Shown: positions 53,384 through 63,508 of the stretch, in pieces
Layout of the letters: every line of letters begins with the position of its first letter
Position numbering within the stretch: position 1 is the stretch's first letter
From: JANQJA01 sp040880285
GTDB taxonomy: Bacteria; Pseudomonadota; Gammaproteobacteria; Pseudomonadales; Azotimanducaceae
Assembly (NCBI GenBank): GCA_040880285.1
Contig: JBBDIT010000059.1
Span: 21,720 to 85,719, forward strand
Direction of reading: 5' to 3'
Length of the DNA: 64,000 nt
The notes under the pieces: model-generated
Databases searched by the model: none
Told to the model about the DNA's origin: nothing
What the model saw: only the letters and a program-made list of their open reading frames with translations
Made by a program: the position numbers and the translations under genes

Positions 53384-55711
53384 TCAGTCGCCAACCCCGG
53401 TAACCTGAAACGCGGCCCAATAATATGGATGTGTGTTGTATCCGCGTTGCACCTGCAACATCGCAAGGCGTAGCGCATCGCGTTTGGAGTGCGTCGCCAG
53501 ATTCTCATAAAAGTGTTGCATCAGCAGTGCCGTCGCGCGGTCATCAACCGTCCAAAGGCTCGAGACGATGGAACGCACACCTGCAAATAAAAATCCACGT
53601 GTGAATCCAACCACATCATCGCCGGAAGTGACCTGGCCAAGCGCGGTTTCACAAGCGCTAAGTGTCACAAGTTCCGCCGGTAGATACAGGTCGTACAGTT
53701 CGCCGACGGTCAGCAAGCCATCATTCTGGCTGTCTTTTGCCAATAGCAGGCCAGACGAAAGCGGAGCGCTCGCATCAAAGGTGCCATGAGTCGCAAAGTG
53801 CAGGTAATTGAATTCACTGCCATATTGTTTGAGCGCGGTTTCTGTCGCCTGTCGCCTGACAAATGTGCGTGCCCCGGCACGTACTTGTGCAATGGCCGCG
53901 ACTTCTGCTTGTGCGCCGGGTAAATCATAGTCGCTATTCCCCAGGTCAGGATTGCCAAAGGCCAGCAAGTCCTGGGAACGCGGCGTGCGTTCGGTATCCA
54001 AAAACGTGAGCACGCTTGCGCTGGGCAACATGCGTAAGTTAAAGCGCTCAATCAGGTAATTTCTTCCATCATGCAGGGCATAAAACGGCAGATAGTGTAG
54101 TACGCCGTGGCCGACGATCGTCACGTTGGTGGTGCCAAGAAGTGGCACGAGGGGCGCAAACAGTTTGTCGTAGAGCGCACGCGCACTACTCAGGTGAGTG
54201 CTGCTGTCGCGGTCTAACACCTGTTCGCGATAGCTGCGAATCAGGTCGGTGATGCCAGCACCGTCGAGAGATACACCCATCACGCTGTTGCTATTAACCA
54301 CAAACGCGTACAGGACAGCGTCATCGCCATAATATTCAATCAGAGTCTCGCCCCGGGCCAGGTTGCGTTCGATATCAATCGCGCCGACAGGCGCAACACT
54401 TACGAGTGACGCGAGCTGCTTGTCGGTGCGGCTGACGCGTTGTTTCAGTTCAACTACAACCGCCCGCTCGCGCGACAGTGCTTCACCAGTTGCGCGTTCG
54501 TCTTGTACCGCCAGCCTGCTCTCGGCGGCCGTCAACATCGCCACCAACTGTGCCTGGTCGGTTTCGTTGCCACCGCGATTAAACGTTTGGCGGGAGGCAA
54601 GCGTATCAACCAACGCGCGTGCTTTGGCGCGCTCCACAAACTCGAAGGCCTCCGCATAGCGCTCACTGTTGAACAAGAGTGTAATCAACTGATCATAGGT
54701 GGCGGACTTGTTGCCCACAAAACCAATCTTTCCGACCTCCGTATTGATCGTGGATCGGTGTGCTTCAATCTGGTCGATCGACCTTGCATAGAACTCAATT
54801 GCAAGGTCAATCTCACCATCTGACTCGGCAATGCGCGCGCGATCCGCAAGCAGCATCCAGTAAATCGAGCCATTGGACTCGATCTTCTCGAGCTTTAGTA
54901 ATTTGTCAAAGCTGTTGCGAGCAGCATCATGATCGCCAGTTTCAAGTAGCGCCTTGCCATACATATAGGCGCGGGGCAGCTCTTGCATGGAAAACAGGTC
55001 ACCAATTTGCATGACCGCAGCAACCGCAGTGGTTGTCAGCGCTTGGAACATTCTGTTGGTCCTCATGTGCTCCATGGTTTCCAGCGCTTTCTCGTAGTCA
55101 CCGATTGCCATCGCAACCGTGCCCATCGCATTGGCCTTCGGTGTTGCGAGTAGTGTGTAGGGGTAGAAGGTTGAGAGCGCTTCAAGCTCAGCCAGGTTGG
55201 CCCGCGCGGCCGCGATGTCACCACGAGCGGCATTTGCGGTCCCGAGCACCCGCAGGCCCTCAATCTTGAAGCTGCGCTGCGGTAACCCAACGGCAGTTTC
55301 TGTCAGCACTTTAGTTGCGTATTCCGTGGCGCCGTCGTAGTCGGCGAGCTCCAGGTACGCTTGAGCCCGGGTTTGGTAGGCGTCAAAGCGCAGGTCACCA
55401 GACGGGATTCCGGCGACAACAATTTTGATATTGGCGCCAGAATCAATGCGGTGTTCAGCCTCGTCCAGGCAAGGCATCAACCTGGCGTAGTCTTTCAGGT
55501 AACCGTAGGAGCGGCACAAGCTACCCAGTTCGAGATTGGACGCGGTCTGCAGATCGCTCACGCGCTTCTCCAGCAGCTCATTCATCTCGCCGTAGCGCGC
55601 GCCGAGTTCGGCACGACCGTAGTCAGGAACGATTGTAAAACAGCCAGATAGCGCGAGCGCGGTTAAAAAGACAAAGGGAAAACGGATAACACGAAAGGAA
55701 ACACTGACCAT
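53384..55711 (-). CDS. CHAT-protease lipoprotein with TPR repeats
   Basis: A 775-residue lipoprotein (lipobox LALSGC). Residues 40-430 are helical tetratricopeptide-like repeats (AYLELADYDGATEYATKVL). The C-terminal CHAT caspase-like protease domain has its histidine at about 642 in HFATHG and its cysteine at about 687 in LSACETALG. CHAT proteases cleave protein targets, sometimes under the control of sensor partners, and the TPR region is probably the binding module. The ATG at 55711 has GAGGAGG nine bases upstream. It shows no tight operon partner. A REP copy abuts its stop. Confidence 0.88.
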   Translation of the reverse strand: MVSVSFRVIRFPFVFLTALALSGCFTIVPDYGRAELGARYGEMNELLEKRVSDLQTASNLELGSLCRSYGYLKDYARLMPCLDEAEHRIDSGANIKIVVAGIPSGDLRFDAYQTRAQAYLELADYDGATEYATKVLTETAVGLPQRSFKIEGLRVLGTANAARGDIAAARANLAELEALSTFYPYTLLATPKANAMGTVAMAIGDYEKALETMEHMRTNRMFQALTTTAVAAVMQIGDLFSMQELPRAYMYGKALLETGDHDAARNSFDKLLKLEKIESNGSIYWMLLADRARIAESDGEIDLAIEFYARSIDQIEAHRSTINTEVGKIGFVGNKSATYDQLITLLFNSERYAEAFEFVERAKARALVDTLASRQTFNRGGNETDQAQLVAMLTAAESRLAVQDERATGEALSRERAVVVELKQRVSRTDKQLASLVSVAPVGAIDIERNLARGETLIEYYGDDAVLYAFVVNSNSVMGVSLDGAGITDLIRSYREQVLDRDSSTHLSSARALYDKLFAPLVPLLGTTNVTIVGHGVLHYLPFYALHDGRNYLIERFNLRMLPSASVLTFLDTERTPRSQDLLAFGNPDLGNSDYDLPGAQAEVAAIAQVRAGARTFVRRQATETALKQYGSEFNYLHFATHGTFDASAPLSSGLLLAKDSQNDGLLTVGELYDLYLPAELVTLSACETALGQVTSGDDVVGFTRGFLFAGVRSIVSSLWTVDDRATALLMQHFYENLATHSKRDALRLAMLQVQRGYNTHPYYWAAFQVTGVGD

Positions 55712-55799
55712 CGCCGTAAGCCTCCTCGAGTAGGTGAGCGATTGTGGCAGCAAAACCCGGTCTACGGATACTGATTTTTTGTAATCCTGGCCCTGGGTG

Positions 55800-55939
55800 A
55801 AAAGCACGGGCTCAAACGACTATTTGCCTATCCTGGGTTCGCTGGCGAACTCTGGTTGCTCACCCACCCGGATATGCGAGGCCAGGCCCGAGTGAAGGCG
55901 GTGTGGAATGCGCTCTATGATTCGATTGCGGGGGTATAA
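55800..55939 (+). pseudogene. LysR-family regulator, C-terminal remnant
   Basis: A frame of about 45 codons without a start reads EKHGLKRLFAYPG, then ELWLLTHPDMRGQARVK and VWNALYDSIAGV before TAA. ELWLLTHPDMR... is the typical end of a LysR substrate domain. The rest of the gene is missing. It occupies the gap between the CHAT and sulfotransferase genes. Confidence 0.6.
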
Positions 55940-55968
55940 TGCAGCTGGCGCTGGCAGGTTGTCAGATA

Positions 55969-56871
55969 TCACACCGACCCACCCTGATAGATCCACTCGA
56001 GTGCCTCATCATTCGGGCACATTTCCTTGCCAACTGTTCGCAGATGCCGGGATATCTCCGGTGTCATGCCGTCTTCGTGCGCTGCGCCCGCCACTCCCTT
56101 GCGCACCATGGCGCCGGACTCCAGTATCGGAGGATTGGATATAGTTCGCGCCTCGAACTTGTCCTCATGTTCCTTCATCCAGGAAAATGACGTGTACTTC
56201 GCAACATCGCGCCACTTTTCAGGCGTCAGCTCAACATCGAGGAAATCTGCAATGCGCCGGATAGCCGTCTCGTGATCTCGCTTCATATCAGTAAAATGCA
56301 GGAATAGTACGTTGTCCTCATGCCGCAGCGGCCACCAGGCATCCAGAAAACCAAACAACATCCCTTGCATTCGCCCGGCATCGACGATCTCGTAATAGAA
56401 GCTCTCGAAGTCGGGGCGTGTTACGGATTGCCTGGCAACATCCCAGAACTCGAAGAAGGCATCCGTGTGTTTTTCAAAAAATGGTTTAGCCGACACTAAT
56501 GCCTCGTCCGGATTACGACCCACCACAATGTAACGCACGTCTTTACCGTCGCCGGGTTTGATATAGGGCACAATGGGCGGCGGTGAGTGAGTCTTGAACG
56601 CCCGGGGGCGGTTTTCCGGCATAGCATCGAGACGCTCAAGTAACTCGCTCACGGGTTGTCCCGGTCGCTGTACAAATTCGATCCACGGCACCTCTGCATA
56701 GATGTCCTTAAAATCCGGATCACCTCCGGTGAGCAGTTGGTAGACGATGTTCATCGTCCAGGTGGTGCCGCTCTTGATAGGAACTGAAATGACGATATCC
56801 CGATCCCGCCATTCGATCCGTTGCTGCATCGCAGGGTCTATCCAGGGCGCGCTGTCTTCGGCTTCATGCAT
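55969..56871 (-). CDS. Sulfotransferase (PAPS-dependent, cytosolic type)
   Basis: A 300-residue sulfotransferase. The 5'-phosphosulfate loop is PIKSGTTWT (residues 31-39), the 3'-phosphate motif includes VVGRNPDEALVS and the C-terminal RKGVAG. FKTHSPPPIVP carries the conserved catalytic histidine. It transfers sulfate from PAPS to a small hydroxylated acceptor; the acceptor is unknown. It lies just downstream of the TonB receptor gene on the same strand, 64 bases apart. Confidence 0.9.
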   Translation of the reverse strand: MHEAEDSAPWIDPAMQQRIEWRDRDIVISVPIKSGTTWTMNIVYQLLTGGDPDFKDIYAEVPWIEFVQRPGQPVSELLERLDAMPENRPRAFKTHSPPPIVPYIKPGDGKDVRYIVVGRNPDEALVSAKPFFEKHTDAFFEFWDVARQSVTRPDFESFYYEIVDAGRMQGMLFGFLDAWWPLRHEDNVLFLHFTDMKRDHETAIRRIADFLDVELTPEKWRDVAKYTSFSWMKEHEDKFEARTISNPPILESGAMVRKGVAGAAHEDGMTPEISRHLRTVGKEMCPNDEALEWIYQGGSV

Positions 56872-56935
56872 TATGATCTCCCTTTTATTATCCCGCTTAC
56901 CGCGTGCGATGCAGCGGCTGATTTGCCCATCGATG

Positions 56936-59296
56936 TCAGTTGAACTTCAGTCGCCAGGTCGCCCCAAACATGCGAGGTTGGTTGGTACGAAAGCCCAGCC
57001 GCGCGCGACCACCGCGTTCACGGTCAAATGACAGATTGGCATTTTCATCCGTGATGTTGTTCACGAAGAGAATCAGGTCATAGGTATCCGTCTCAAAACC
57101 GACATTGGCATTCCAAATTGCGTAGCTATCGAGTTCCAGGTCAAGCGCGACGACTTCATTGCCGGTTGCTCCGGCAAACGGTAGCCCGGATACGAAGACA
57201 CCCGCTCCCGGAACCTGATCGCTTGGCTGCGTGATTCGGTCACCGTTGTACTGGATGGACGTCGAGAAGTAGAGGTCGCCCTGACTTGCGAACAGCGTAA
57301 GCGGAATCGAGTAGCGCGCCGAGGCAGCGAGCTCGATCTCGGGTACCGATGCCAGTCGATTGCCATCTGCCACGCCACCAAGCACGGCGCCCGAGCCGTC
57401 GACCACGGTCGTGTCGAACTCAGTCTGGACGACGCTCGCGGCGAGCTTGAACTCGAGCTGGCTGCTGGGCTGGGCCGATAACTCAAGCTCGGCCCCGCCG
57501 GAGTGAGCCTCCGGCACGTTAAACGAGACCCGCGAAGAGCAGGACCCGGCATCGAGGGTCACTTGCAAGTCGTCGATATCCGCATAAAAGAGCGCAGCGT
57601 TGAGGGAAAACGGACCAAAGTTGGACTTGATGCCTGCCTCATAGTTAACGAGCGTTTCGTCCTTGTAGCTCTGGAAGCCACCGAAGATCTCACGATCGTC
57701 CGGCGTACAGAGGGACGGGTTCAACGGGTCGTTGACGCCACCAAGGCGAAAGCCTTGCGAGATCTGAGAGTTGAACGTCACGCTCTCGTTGATGTCGTAC
57801 GACAGCATCACTCTGGGTGTGAAACCGTCGGAAGTGGTCTTGTCCACGACTCCACTGTCACCAGCCGCAAACAATCCACCCGAGGTGATCGTCCTGACTT
57901 CGTCAAAGTCGTAGAAGCGACCTCCGACGGTTACGCTGAGCCGGTCATTGACGTCATAGGTGAGTTCACCAAAGAGCGCAGTCTGCTCAATGTCGTAGGG
58001 AAGGTCGGAATTGAACGGCGAGTCTGCAGCAAAGCCGTTCGCGACCGCCGCCGAGGTGCCCGCACCCAGCACCAGATCGGTGAAGGCATCATAACCAGGC
58101 GTCGGCAGACGCTGGGCATACACGCGCTCGGTATCAGAGTAGAACACGCCAACCATCCACTGCAGCGGACCGGAGCTGTTGGAGCTCACCCTGACTTCCT
58201 GCGCCAGCTGCTTGAGTTCGGTGGTGTCTCGCAAGTTGGACGGTAGCAACACGCCGGCGTCCGGAAAGCCGAGATCAACCGAAACACTGCCTGACAAGGC
58301 GCTGGCATCGCGACTGACCAGAATGTCCCGGTCCGTGTAGCTCGTGATCGAGATGACATCCAGATTGGACAGACTCCATTCAACCGTCAGATCGGTAATG
58401 AGCGTGTCGTCTTCGAATGCCTCCCGCAAGAGCAGGTATTGCTCGCGTTCCCCCAATTGGATGGCGGGCCGGGTCGTCGTGAAGGGATTCGCGTACAGGT
58501 TGAATACTTCCTGGCGGTTAAAACCATCCGCCTCAATCGTCTGATAGACAAGGCGCGGCGTAATCTTGAGATCCGGGGTAGGCTGAAACATCAAAGCAAC
58601 GCGTATTCCCGATCGATTGCCGCTGTTCACGTCCTTCGTGCGGGTTCCGCCCTCACCGAGAGCATCGATGAAACCACCGTACTCGGTATGGTAACCGACC
58701 AGGCGCAGGGCGCCGTCACCGCCGGCGACAGGAACGTTGATCATGCCTTTGATATGCCCACCTGCCTCACCGTCGGTCAGGGTATTGGCATTCAATTCCA
58801 GCAGGCCATCCTGCCGGTTCGGATCTGGCTGGTTGGTAATGTAGCGGATGGTGCCGCCGACGGACCCCGACCCAAACAACGTGCCCTGTGGCCCACGCAA
58901 TGTTTCCACGCGATTCAGGTCAAACAGGTCCAGATCAGGCGTAAAGAGCGACAGCGAGATCACGGACTCGTCGAGGTAAACCCCGACCTGTTCTTTGACT
59001 CCCGGCTGGTCGCGAACAATTTGTCCTGCCGACACACCCCGAACAGATACCTGGCTCTGGCCGGGCCCGAGGTTCTGGATCGCGAGGCCCGCAACGTTGC
59101 GGGCGAGGTCCTCGATGCTGTTCGAGCCAGATCGTTGTATATCTTGCTGCGTCTGTGCATTAATCGAAAATGGCACGTCCCGAATGTTCGAGTCGCGCTT
59201 CGTCGCACTGACGACAACCTCTTCCATCTCTGCGGCAGCGCCGAGCGGAAACATCATTCCCAGCAGTGCCAGGAACAAGCCGATTTTCTTGGACAT
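56936..59296 (-). CDS. TonB-dependent outer-membrane receptor
   Basis: A 786-residue receptor: signal peptide (residues 1-22), a TonB box (EEVVVSATKRD), a plug with IRDVPFSINAQTQQDI and VETLRGPQGTLFGSGSVGG, and a 22-stranded barrel ending GATWRLKFN. The pattern is that of the large marine TonB receptors for polymers or steroids rather than classical siderophore receptors; the ligand is unknown. The ATG at 59296 follows GGGGGA. It precedes the sulfotransferase, possibly in one transcript. Confidence 0.92.
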   Translation of the reverse strand: MSKKIGLFLALLGMMFPLGAAAEMEEVVVSATKRDSNIRDVPFSINAQTQQDIQRSGSNSIEDLARNVAGLAIQNLGPGQSQVSVRGVSAGQIVRDQPGVKEQVGVYLDESVISLSLFTPDLDLFDLNRVETLRGPQGTLFGSGSVGGTIRYITNQPDPNRQDGLLELNANTLTDGEAGGHIKGMINVPVAGGDGALRLVGYHTEYGGFIDALGEGGTRTKDVNSGNRSGIRVALMFQPTPDLKITPRLVYQTIEADGFNRQEVFNLYANPFTTTRPAIQLGEREQYLLLREAFEDDTLITDLTVEWSLSNLDVISITSYTDRDILVSRDASALSGSVSVDLGFPDAGVLLPSNLRDTTELKQLAQEVRVSSNSSGPLQWMVGVFYSDTERVYAQRLPTPGYDAFTDLVLGAGTSAAVANGFAADSPFNSDLPYDIEQTALFGELTYDVNDRLSVTVGGRFYDFDEVRTITSGGLFAAGDSGVVDKTTSDGFTPRVMLSYDINESVTFNSQISQGFRLGGVNDPLNPSLCTPDDREIFGGFQSYKDETLVNYEAGIKSNFGPFSLNAALFYADIDDLQVTLDAGSCSSRVSFNVPEAHSGGAELELSAQPSSQLEFKLAASVVQTEFDTTVVDGSGAVLGGVADGNRLASVPEIELAASARYSIPLTLFASQGDLYFSTSIQYNGDRITQPSDQVPGAGVFVSGLPFAGATGNEVVALDLELDSYAIWNANVGFETDTYDLILFVNNITDENANLSFDRERGGRARLGFRTNQPRMFGATWRLKFN

Positions 59297-59529
59297 CCGT
59301 CTATCCCCCATAGCGTTTGAATTTGGATTGCTTCAGCCCGGAGCTTCCTCCGATGCATTTCGCAAACTTTACCGCCATTGTAATCGCCGAACAACAAGAT
59401 TGCGGCAGTATTGCGGGGCTTCAGGGCGCGCTCAATTTCTATGAACGCGCATGGCCGTGAAGATTGCTGCGCTCTTACCTTGACCATCGATATCTGGTTA
59501 AACTTGGACCTTCAAACGAGGGGCCATCA

Positions 59530-60339
59530 ATGATCAAGGGTTGGACGGCAGAAGCACTCAACACCGCGCCGGATTCACAAAATGAAATCCATGGTGAGGT
59601 GATCTCGAAAAAATATGGCTTTAAAGGTGGTCTCGTCCCCGGTACCACCATTTCGGCGTATCTCATCCAACCTGCGATCGTCGCCTGGGGCATGGACTGG
59701 CTCAATCGTGGCATCGCCCACGTGCGCGTCGGCTCTCCGCTCTATGACAAGCACCATTTTGAAGTCGTGATTACTGATGAATCCGACAATGCCTATGAAG
59801 CAGAACTTCACACTGAAGAGGGTAATGTCAGCGCAACGGCCGAGGTGTCGCTCCCGCCAACAACACCCGAACCACCGGCTCGTCGCAATGACCCGCTCGC
59901 TGACAAACATTTTGTCGGGCCACAGGCGAGCTTTGAAACTTTCGAAAAATTAAAACGTGAGGGTTGTCTCGCTTATCGCTATCGCTGGGGCGCGGAGCAT
60001 CGCATGAATTCCTACCTGCGGGATTCAGCGCAAATGCCGCATCTCTTGAGCCCACAGGGTGAGGGCTACGCCAACATGTCGTTCCTGCTTGGGTGCTCAA
60101 ACTGGGTGTTGGCCAGTAATGCACGCATGAATCCCTGGGTACATCTTGAAACCCGTTCACAGAACTTCAGGGCAGTGCCAACCGATACCAGCCTCATTAC
60201 CGAGATGAACGTGCTTGCGTACTACGAGAAGAAAGGACATGAGTTCATCGATGTAGACGTCAGCCTGTTCGATGAAGAATCCAACGAATGCGTGATGACA
60301 ACCTTCTTGCGAGCGATCTACAAGTTGCGCGGGATGTGA
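59530..60339 (+). CDS. Hotdog-fold protein, MaoC-like dehydratase family
   Basis: A 269-residue protein with two hotdog-like halves. The first (FKGGLVPGTTISAYL, VRVGSPLYDKHHFEVVI) resembles MaoC-type enoyl-CoA hydratases, but the active-site aspartate-histidine pair is not obvious. The second half (EMNVLAYYEKKGHEFIDVDV, SLFDEES, FLRAIYKLRG) resembles FAS-type dehydratase domains. I start at the ATG at 59530 after GAGGGG. The function is uncertain. It is divergent from the TonB receptor gene. Confidence 0.7.
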   Translation: MIKGWTAEALNTAPDSQNEIHGEVISKKYGFKGGLVPGTTISAYLIQPAIVAWGMDWLNRGIAHVRVGSPLYDKHHFEVVITDESDNAYEAELHTEEGNVSATAEVSLPPTTPEPPARRNDPLADKHFVGPQASFETFEKLKREGCLAYRYRWGAEHRMNSYLRDSAQMPHLLSPQGEGYANMSFLLGCSNWVLASNARMNPWVHLETRSQNFRAVPTDTSLITEMNVLAYYEKKGHEFIDVDVSLFDEESNECVMTTFLRAIYKLRGM

Positions 60340-60349
60340 AATACATGAA

Positions 60350-60632
60350 TAATTGGGGTCAGAATAATTGGGGTCAGAGTAAAAACTATCATGCTTTACC
60401 AATTGGAATAATTGGAATAATTGGGGTCAGAGTAAAAACTATCATGCTTTACCAAATGGAATAATTGGGGTCAGAGTAAAAACTATCATGCTTTACCAAA
60501 TGCATACTAACTTGTCCGGGGATTATCGCGACTACACACTCTACCCGCTTACCATGCAGAAATGACGTGAGTTTTTGAGTTTTTACTCTGACCCCAATTA
60601 TCTTTTGAGTTTTTACTCTGACCCCAATTATC
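60350..60632. repeat. REP/RAYT-type repeat cluster
   Basis: In the 358-base gap before the second subtilisin gene. Three direct copies of a unit starting ATTGGGGTCAGAGTAAAAAC and continuing TATCATGCTTTACCAA are followed by CTTACCATGCAGAAATGACG and by two inverted copies (60577-60598 and 60609-60630). The ends are in opposite orientation, as for a RAYT-mobilised non-autonomous element. No gene is seen in it. Confidence 0.85.
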
Positions 60633-60697
60633 TCGAAGGTAGGCTTCAAAGAATCGCGATTTGACTGCGGCTAACAGGGAACTACGGGCGGGCGTTA

Positions 60698-63508
60698 ATG
60701 AAGCGTATCTCGGTGGCCATATTCGTTCTCTGCGGCATGGCATTAATTAGTGCATGCAGTGGCGGTGGCGGTGGTGGCAGCAGTGATGCTCCGACCAATT
60801 TTTCCGTTAGTACCTCTGCCGGGTCCAACGGCAGTATCAATCCTTCAAGTCGGACGGTAGAATCCAACGGGACTACCACCTTCGAGATCACGCCAAACAC
60901 CGGCCACACCATTGACAGCGTTACCGGCTGCAATGGAACACTGGCAGACGATGGCCTCTTTACTACAGGTCCGATAACCGGGACATGTACCGTTACCGCT
61001 TCTTTCCGACGTCCTTTTATCAGTGGCACTATTTCACCAGCCGGGGCAACCGCGGTGGACAGCAGTGTCAATGACCCCAACGACAATTTCGCGGCCAACG
61101 ATTCTGCTGCATCTGCTCAGGAAATCCTGAACCCGGTCACCGTGGGTGGTTACGTTAATCAACCCGAGGAAGGCCCGGAAGGCCGGTCATTTGAATCCGG
61201 CAACCAATTCGATGTATTTCGTGTCAATTTGATCGAAAGTCAATTTATCGTGTTATTCATTACCAGTCCCAATACTACCGACGACCTGGATCTGTTCCTC
61301 GTCGATTCAAATCAGCAACTGGTCGCAGACTCGGTCGACCCCGTGTCCAGAATCGAATTTGTATCGGTACCCGACGGGGCTAGTGGCCAGTACTTTGTGG
61401 TCGTTGAAGCATTCTCTGGCTCCTCCAACTATCTGCTATTAGTTGGCGAACCATTCGCCAACGTGGCGTCGACAATGCGCTCCAGTGACCCATTCATACC
61501 TGGCGAAGCAATCGTCAAACTAAAGGATAAGGCAATCAGTAAAAACAGGAGTCTGGCCAACCTGGCTACGGCATCAGGGTGGAAGTCATCCGGGATTCGT
61601 GAGCCTGCGCCACGCAACATGCTGTTTGATCTCGATGACTTACGCCAAGCGGCTCCTGATGAATGGACAGTACGCAAAGCCAGGCAAGCCGGGACGCAAC
61701 ACGACAACATGCTTGATCGGCTTGGCGTCACATACGCAGCATTCGATCGCAAACTCGATACCTTGTACATGATCAAGGCGTTGCAGAGCGACCCAACTGT
61801 CGCGGAAGCCGCGCCCAATTACATACACACTTTCGAACAAGTAACCCCAAATGACCCGCGTTATCCACTCCAGTGGCACTATCCCCAAATAAGTCTGCCC
61901 AATGCGTGGGCGCTAAGCACCGGTAACGACACCATAGTGGCCGTAGTCGACTCAGGCGTGTTGCTTGATCATCCAGACCTTCAAGGGCAATTGGTTCCCG
62001 GCTACGACTTTGTCAACAACCAGCCGGGCGGCAATGATCCGGGGCAACAACCGCCGCCCGTGGGTGGCAGTTCGTTTCACGGTACCCACGTTGCCGGAAC
62101 AATCGCGGCGGCCACTAACAACCAATTGCAAGTAGCCGGTACCGCGTTCGATGCCAGGGTCATGCCATTGCGGGTGTGTAGCGTATTCTGTTCCAGCTTT
62201 GCCACTGAGCAAGCAGTGCGATATGCAGCAGGGCTCCCGAACGATTCCGGAACCGTGCCGGCACAACCCGCTCATGTTATCAACCTGAGCCTTGGCCGTG
62301 GCGGTCCGCCGCTGTCATCCGAACAAGCCTTGTATGACGAGGTGCGCGCGGCAAATATTGCGGTGGTTGCAGCTGCCGGCAACGACAACACAAGTAATGA
62401 GTTTTTCCCCGCCGCGTACAACGGCGTGATCGCCGTGAGTGCAGTCGACATTCAGCGCCGTAAGGCACCTTACTCAAACTTCGGGCCATGGATCGATGTT
62501 GCCGCGCCGGGTGGCGATTTAACTCGAGATTTAAACGCGGACGGGCACCCGGATGGGGTATTAAGTACCTTGGGCGATGACCGTAGTACAGAACTACAAT
62601 TCACCACCAAATTTCTTCAGGGAACGTCGATGGCCGCGCCCCACGTCGCCGGCGTGTTGGCTCTGATGAGAGCGGCAAACCCGGGCCTGACAACTGACGA
62701 CATAACAACTTTGTTAGTAAATGGCGATATGACGGATGATCTGGGACAACCCGGTCGGGACGACACATTCGGTCACGGTTTGATTAATGCCAACAAGGCA
62801 GTGACTGCAGCGATAGAGGCGGAAGGTGATTCCGTAGACCTCGAACCGCTGCTCACCGCCAGCCCTGCGCGGCTCAACTTCGGGGCAACCCGTGAATTGC
62901 TCAACGTTACATTAAGCAATGCCGGCGGCGGCACAATAACAGTGGAACAGCCGAGCGAGGATTCGGGCGGGTGGCTGGAAGTTGCGCTGACACCCACTGA
63001 TGGTACGCTCATCGCCGAGCTAACGGTAGAACGTGAGCTGCTCGCCGAAGGACCCCACATGGCCACGGTCACCTTCCCTTCAACCGCTAACACAGTAGAT
63101 GTCAGGGTATTCATTTATGTTGCGGATGTGCTAGACCATGGGGTTGGATTACAGTATGTCTTGCTGCTGGATGCTGATACATTCGAGGAAGTAAGAACGA
63201 CCGTGGGTCGTCCACGGGAAGACAGCAAATTTGATTTCAAAATCGACGATGTAGAACCAGGCACGTACCTGTTACTGTCAGGCTCGGATGCAGATAACAA
63301 CATTTTCGTCTGCGAGCTTGGCGAGTCTTGTGGATTATACCGAAGCATAGGGGACCCGGTATTGATCGAGGTGGATGGCGACGACATTGAAAACCTGGAT
63401 TTCGTCTCCGGGTACGATTTCAGTTTAGGCTCCAGTTCTACGAGCCTGCCCCTCGACAAAAGGGGAGTTCGCAGAGATTCCACCAAAAAATTGAAGATGT
63501 CACCATGA
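60698..63508 (+). CDS. Subtilisin-family (S8) lipoprotein
   Basis: A 936-residue protease. It begins with a lipobox (LISAC) and glycine spacer. Residues 30-105 form a divergent InlB-repeat-like domain, and a bacterial pre-peptidase domain covers roughly 130-250 (DDLDLFLVDSNQQL). The S8 domain (about 385-700) has the triad in VVDSGVLLDHPDL (D417), FHGTHVAG (H463) and GTSMAAPHVAG (S644). A C-terminal calcium-type segment SGSDADNNIF follows. It is related to the gene at 11108-16299 from the pre-peptidase domain onward. Its stop overlaps the next start by four bases. Confidence 0.92.
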   Translation: MKRISVAIFVLCGMALISACSGGGGGGSSDAPTNFSVSTSAGSNGSINPSSRTVESNGTTTFEITPNTGHTIDSVTGCNGTLADDGLFTTGPITGTCTVTASFRRPFISGTISPAGATAVDSSVNDPNDNFAANDSAASAQEILNPVTVGGYVNQPEEGPEGRSFESGNQFDVFRVNLIESQFIVLFITSPNTTDDLDLFLVDSNQQLVADSVDPVSRIEFVSVPDGASGQYFVVVEAFSGSSNYLLLVGEPFANVASTMRSSDPFIPGEAIVKLKDKAISKNRSLANLATASGWKSSGIREPAPRNMLFDLDDLRQAAPDEWTVRKARQAGTQHDNMLDRLGVTYAAFDRKLDTLYMIKALQSDPTVAEAAPNYIHTFEQVTPNDPRYPLQWHYPQISLPNAWALSTGNDTIVAVVDSGVLLDHPDLQGQLVPGYDFVNNQPGGNDPGQQPPPVGGSSFHGTHVAGTIAAATNNQLQVAGTAFDARVMPLRVCSVFCSSFATEQAVRYAAGLPNDSGTVPAQPAHVINLSLGRGGPPLSSEQALYDEVRAANIAVVAAAGNDNTSNEFFPAAYNGVIAVSAVDIQRRKAPYSNFGPWIDVAAPGGDLTRDLNADGHPDGVLSTLGDDRSTELQFTTKFLQGTSMAAPHVAGVLALMRAANPGLTTDDITTLLVNGDMTDDLGQPGRDDTFGHGLINANKAVTAAIEAEGDSVDLEPLLTASPARLNFGATRELLNVTLSNAGGGTITVEQPSEDSGGWLEVALTPTDGTLIAELTVERELLAEGPHMATVTFPSTANTVDVRVFIYVADVLDHGVGLQYVLLLDADTFEEVRTTVGRPREDSKFDFKIDDVEPGTYLLLSGSDADNNIFVCELGESCGLYRSIGDPVLIEVDGDDIENLDFVSGYDFSLGSSSTSLPLDKRGVRRDSTKKLKMSP

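Noticed and set aside
57503..59320. Long plus-strand frames opposite the TonB receptor
   Set aside because: Composition is unlike protein, and the minus strand carries a convincing full-length receptor.
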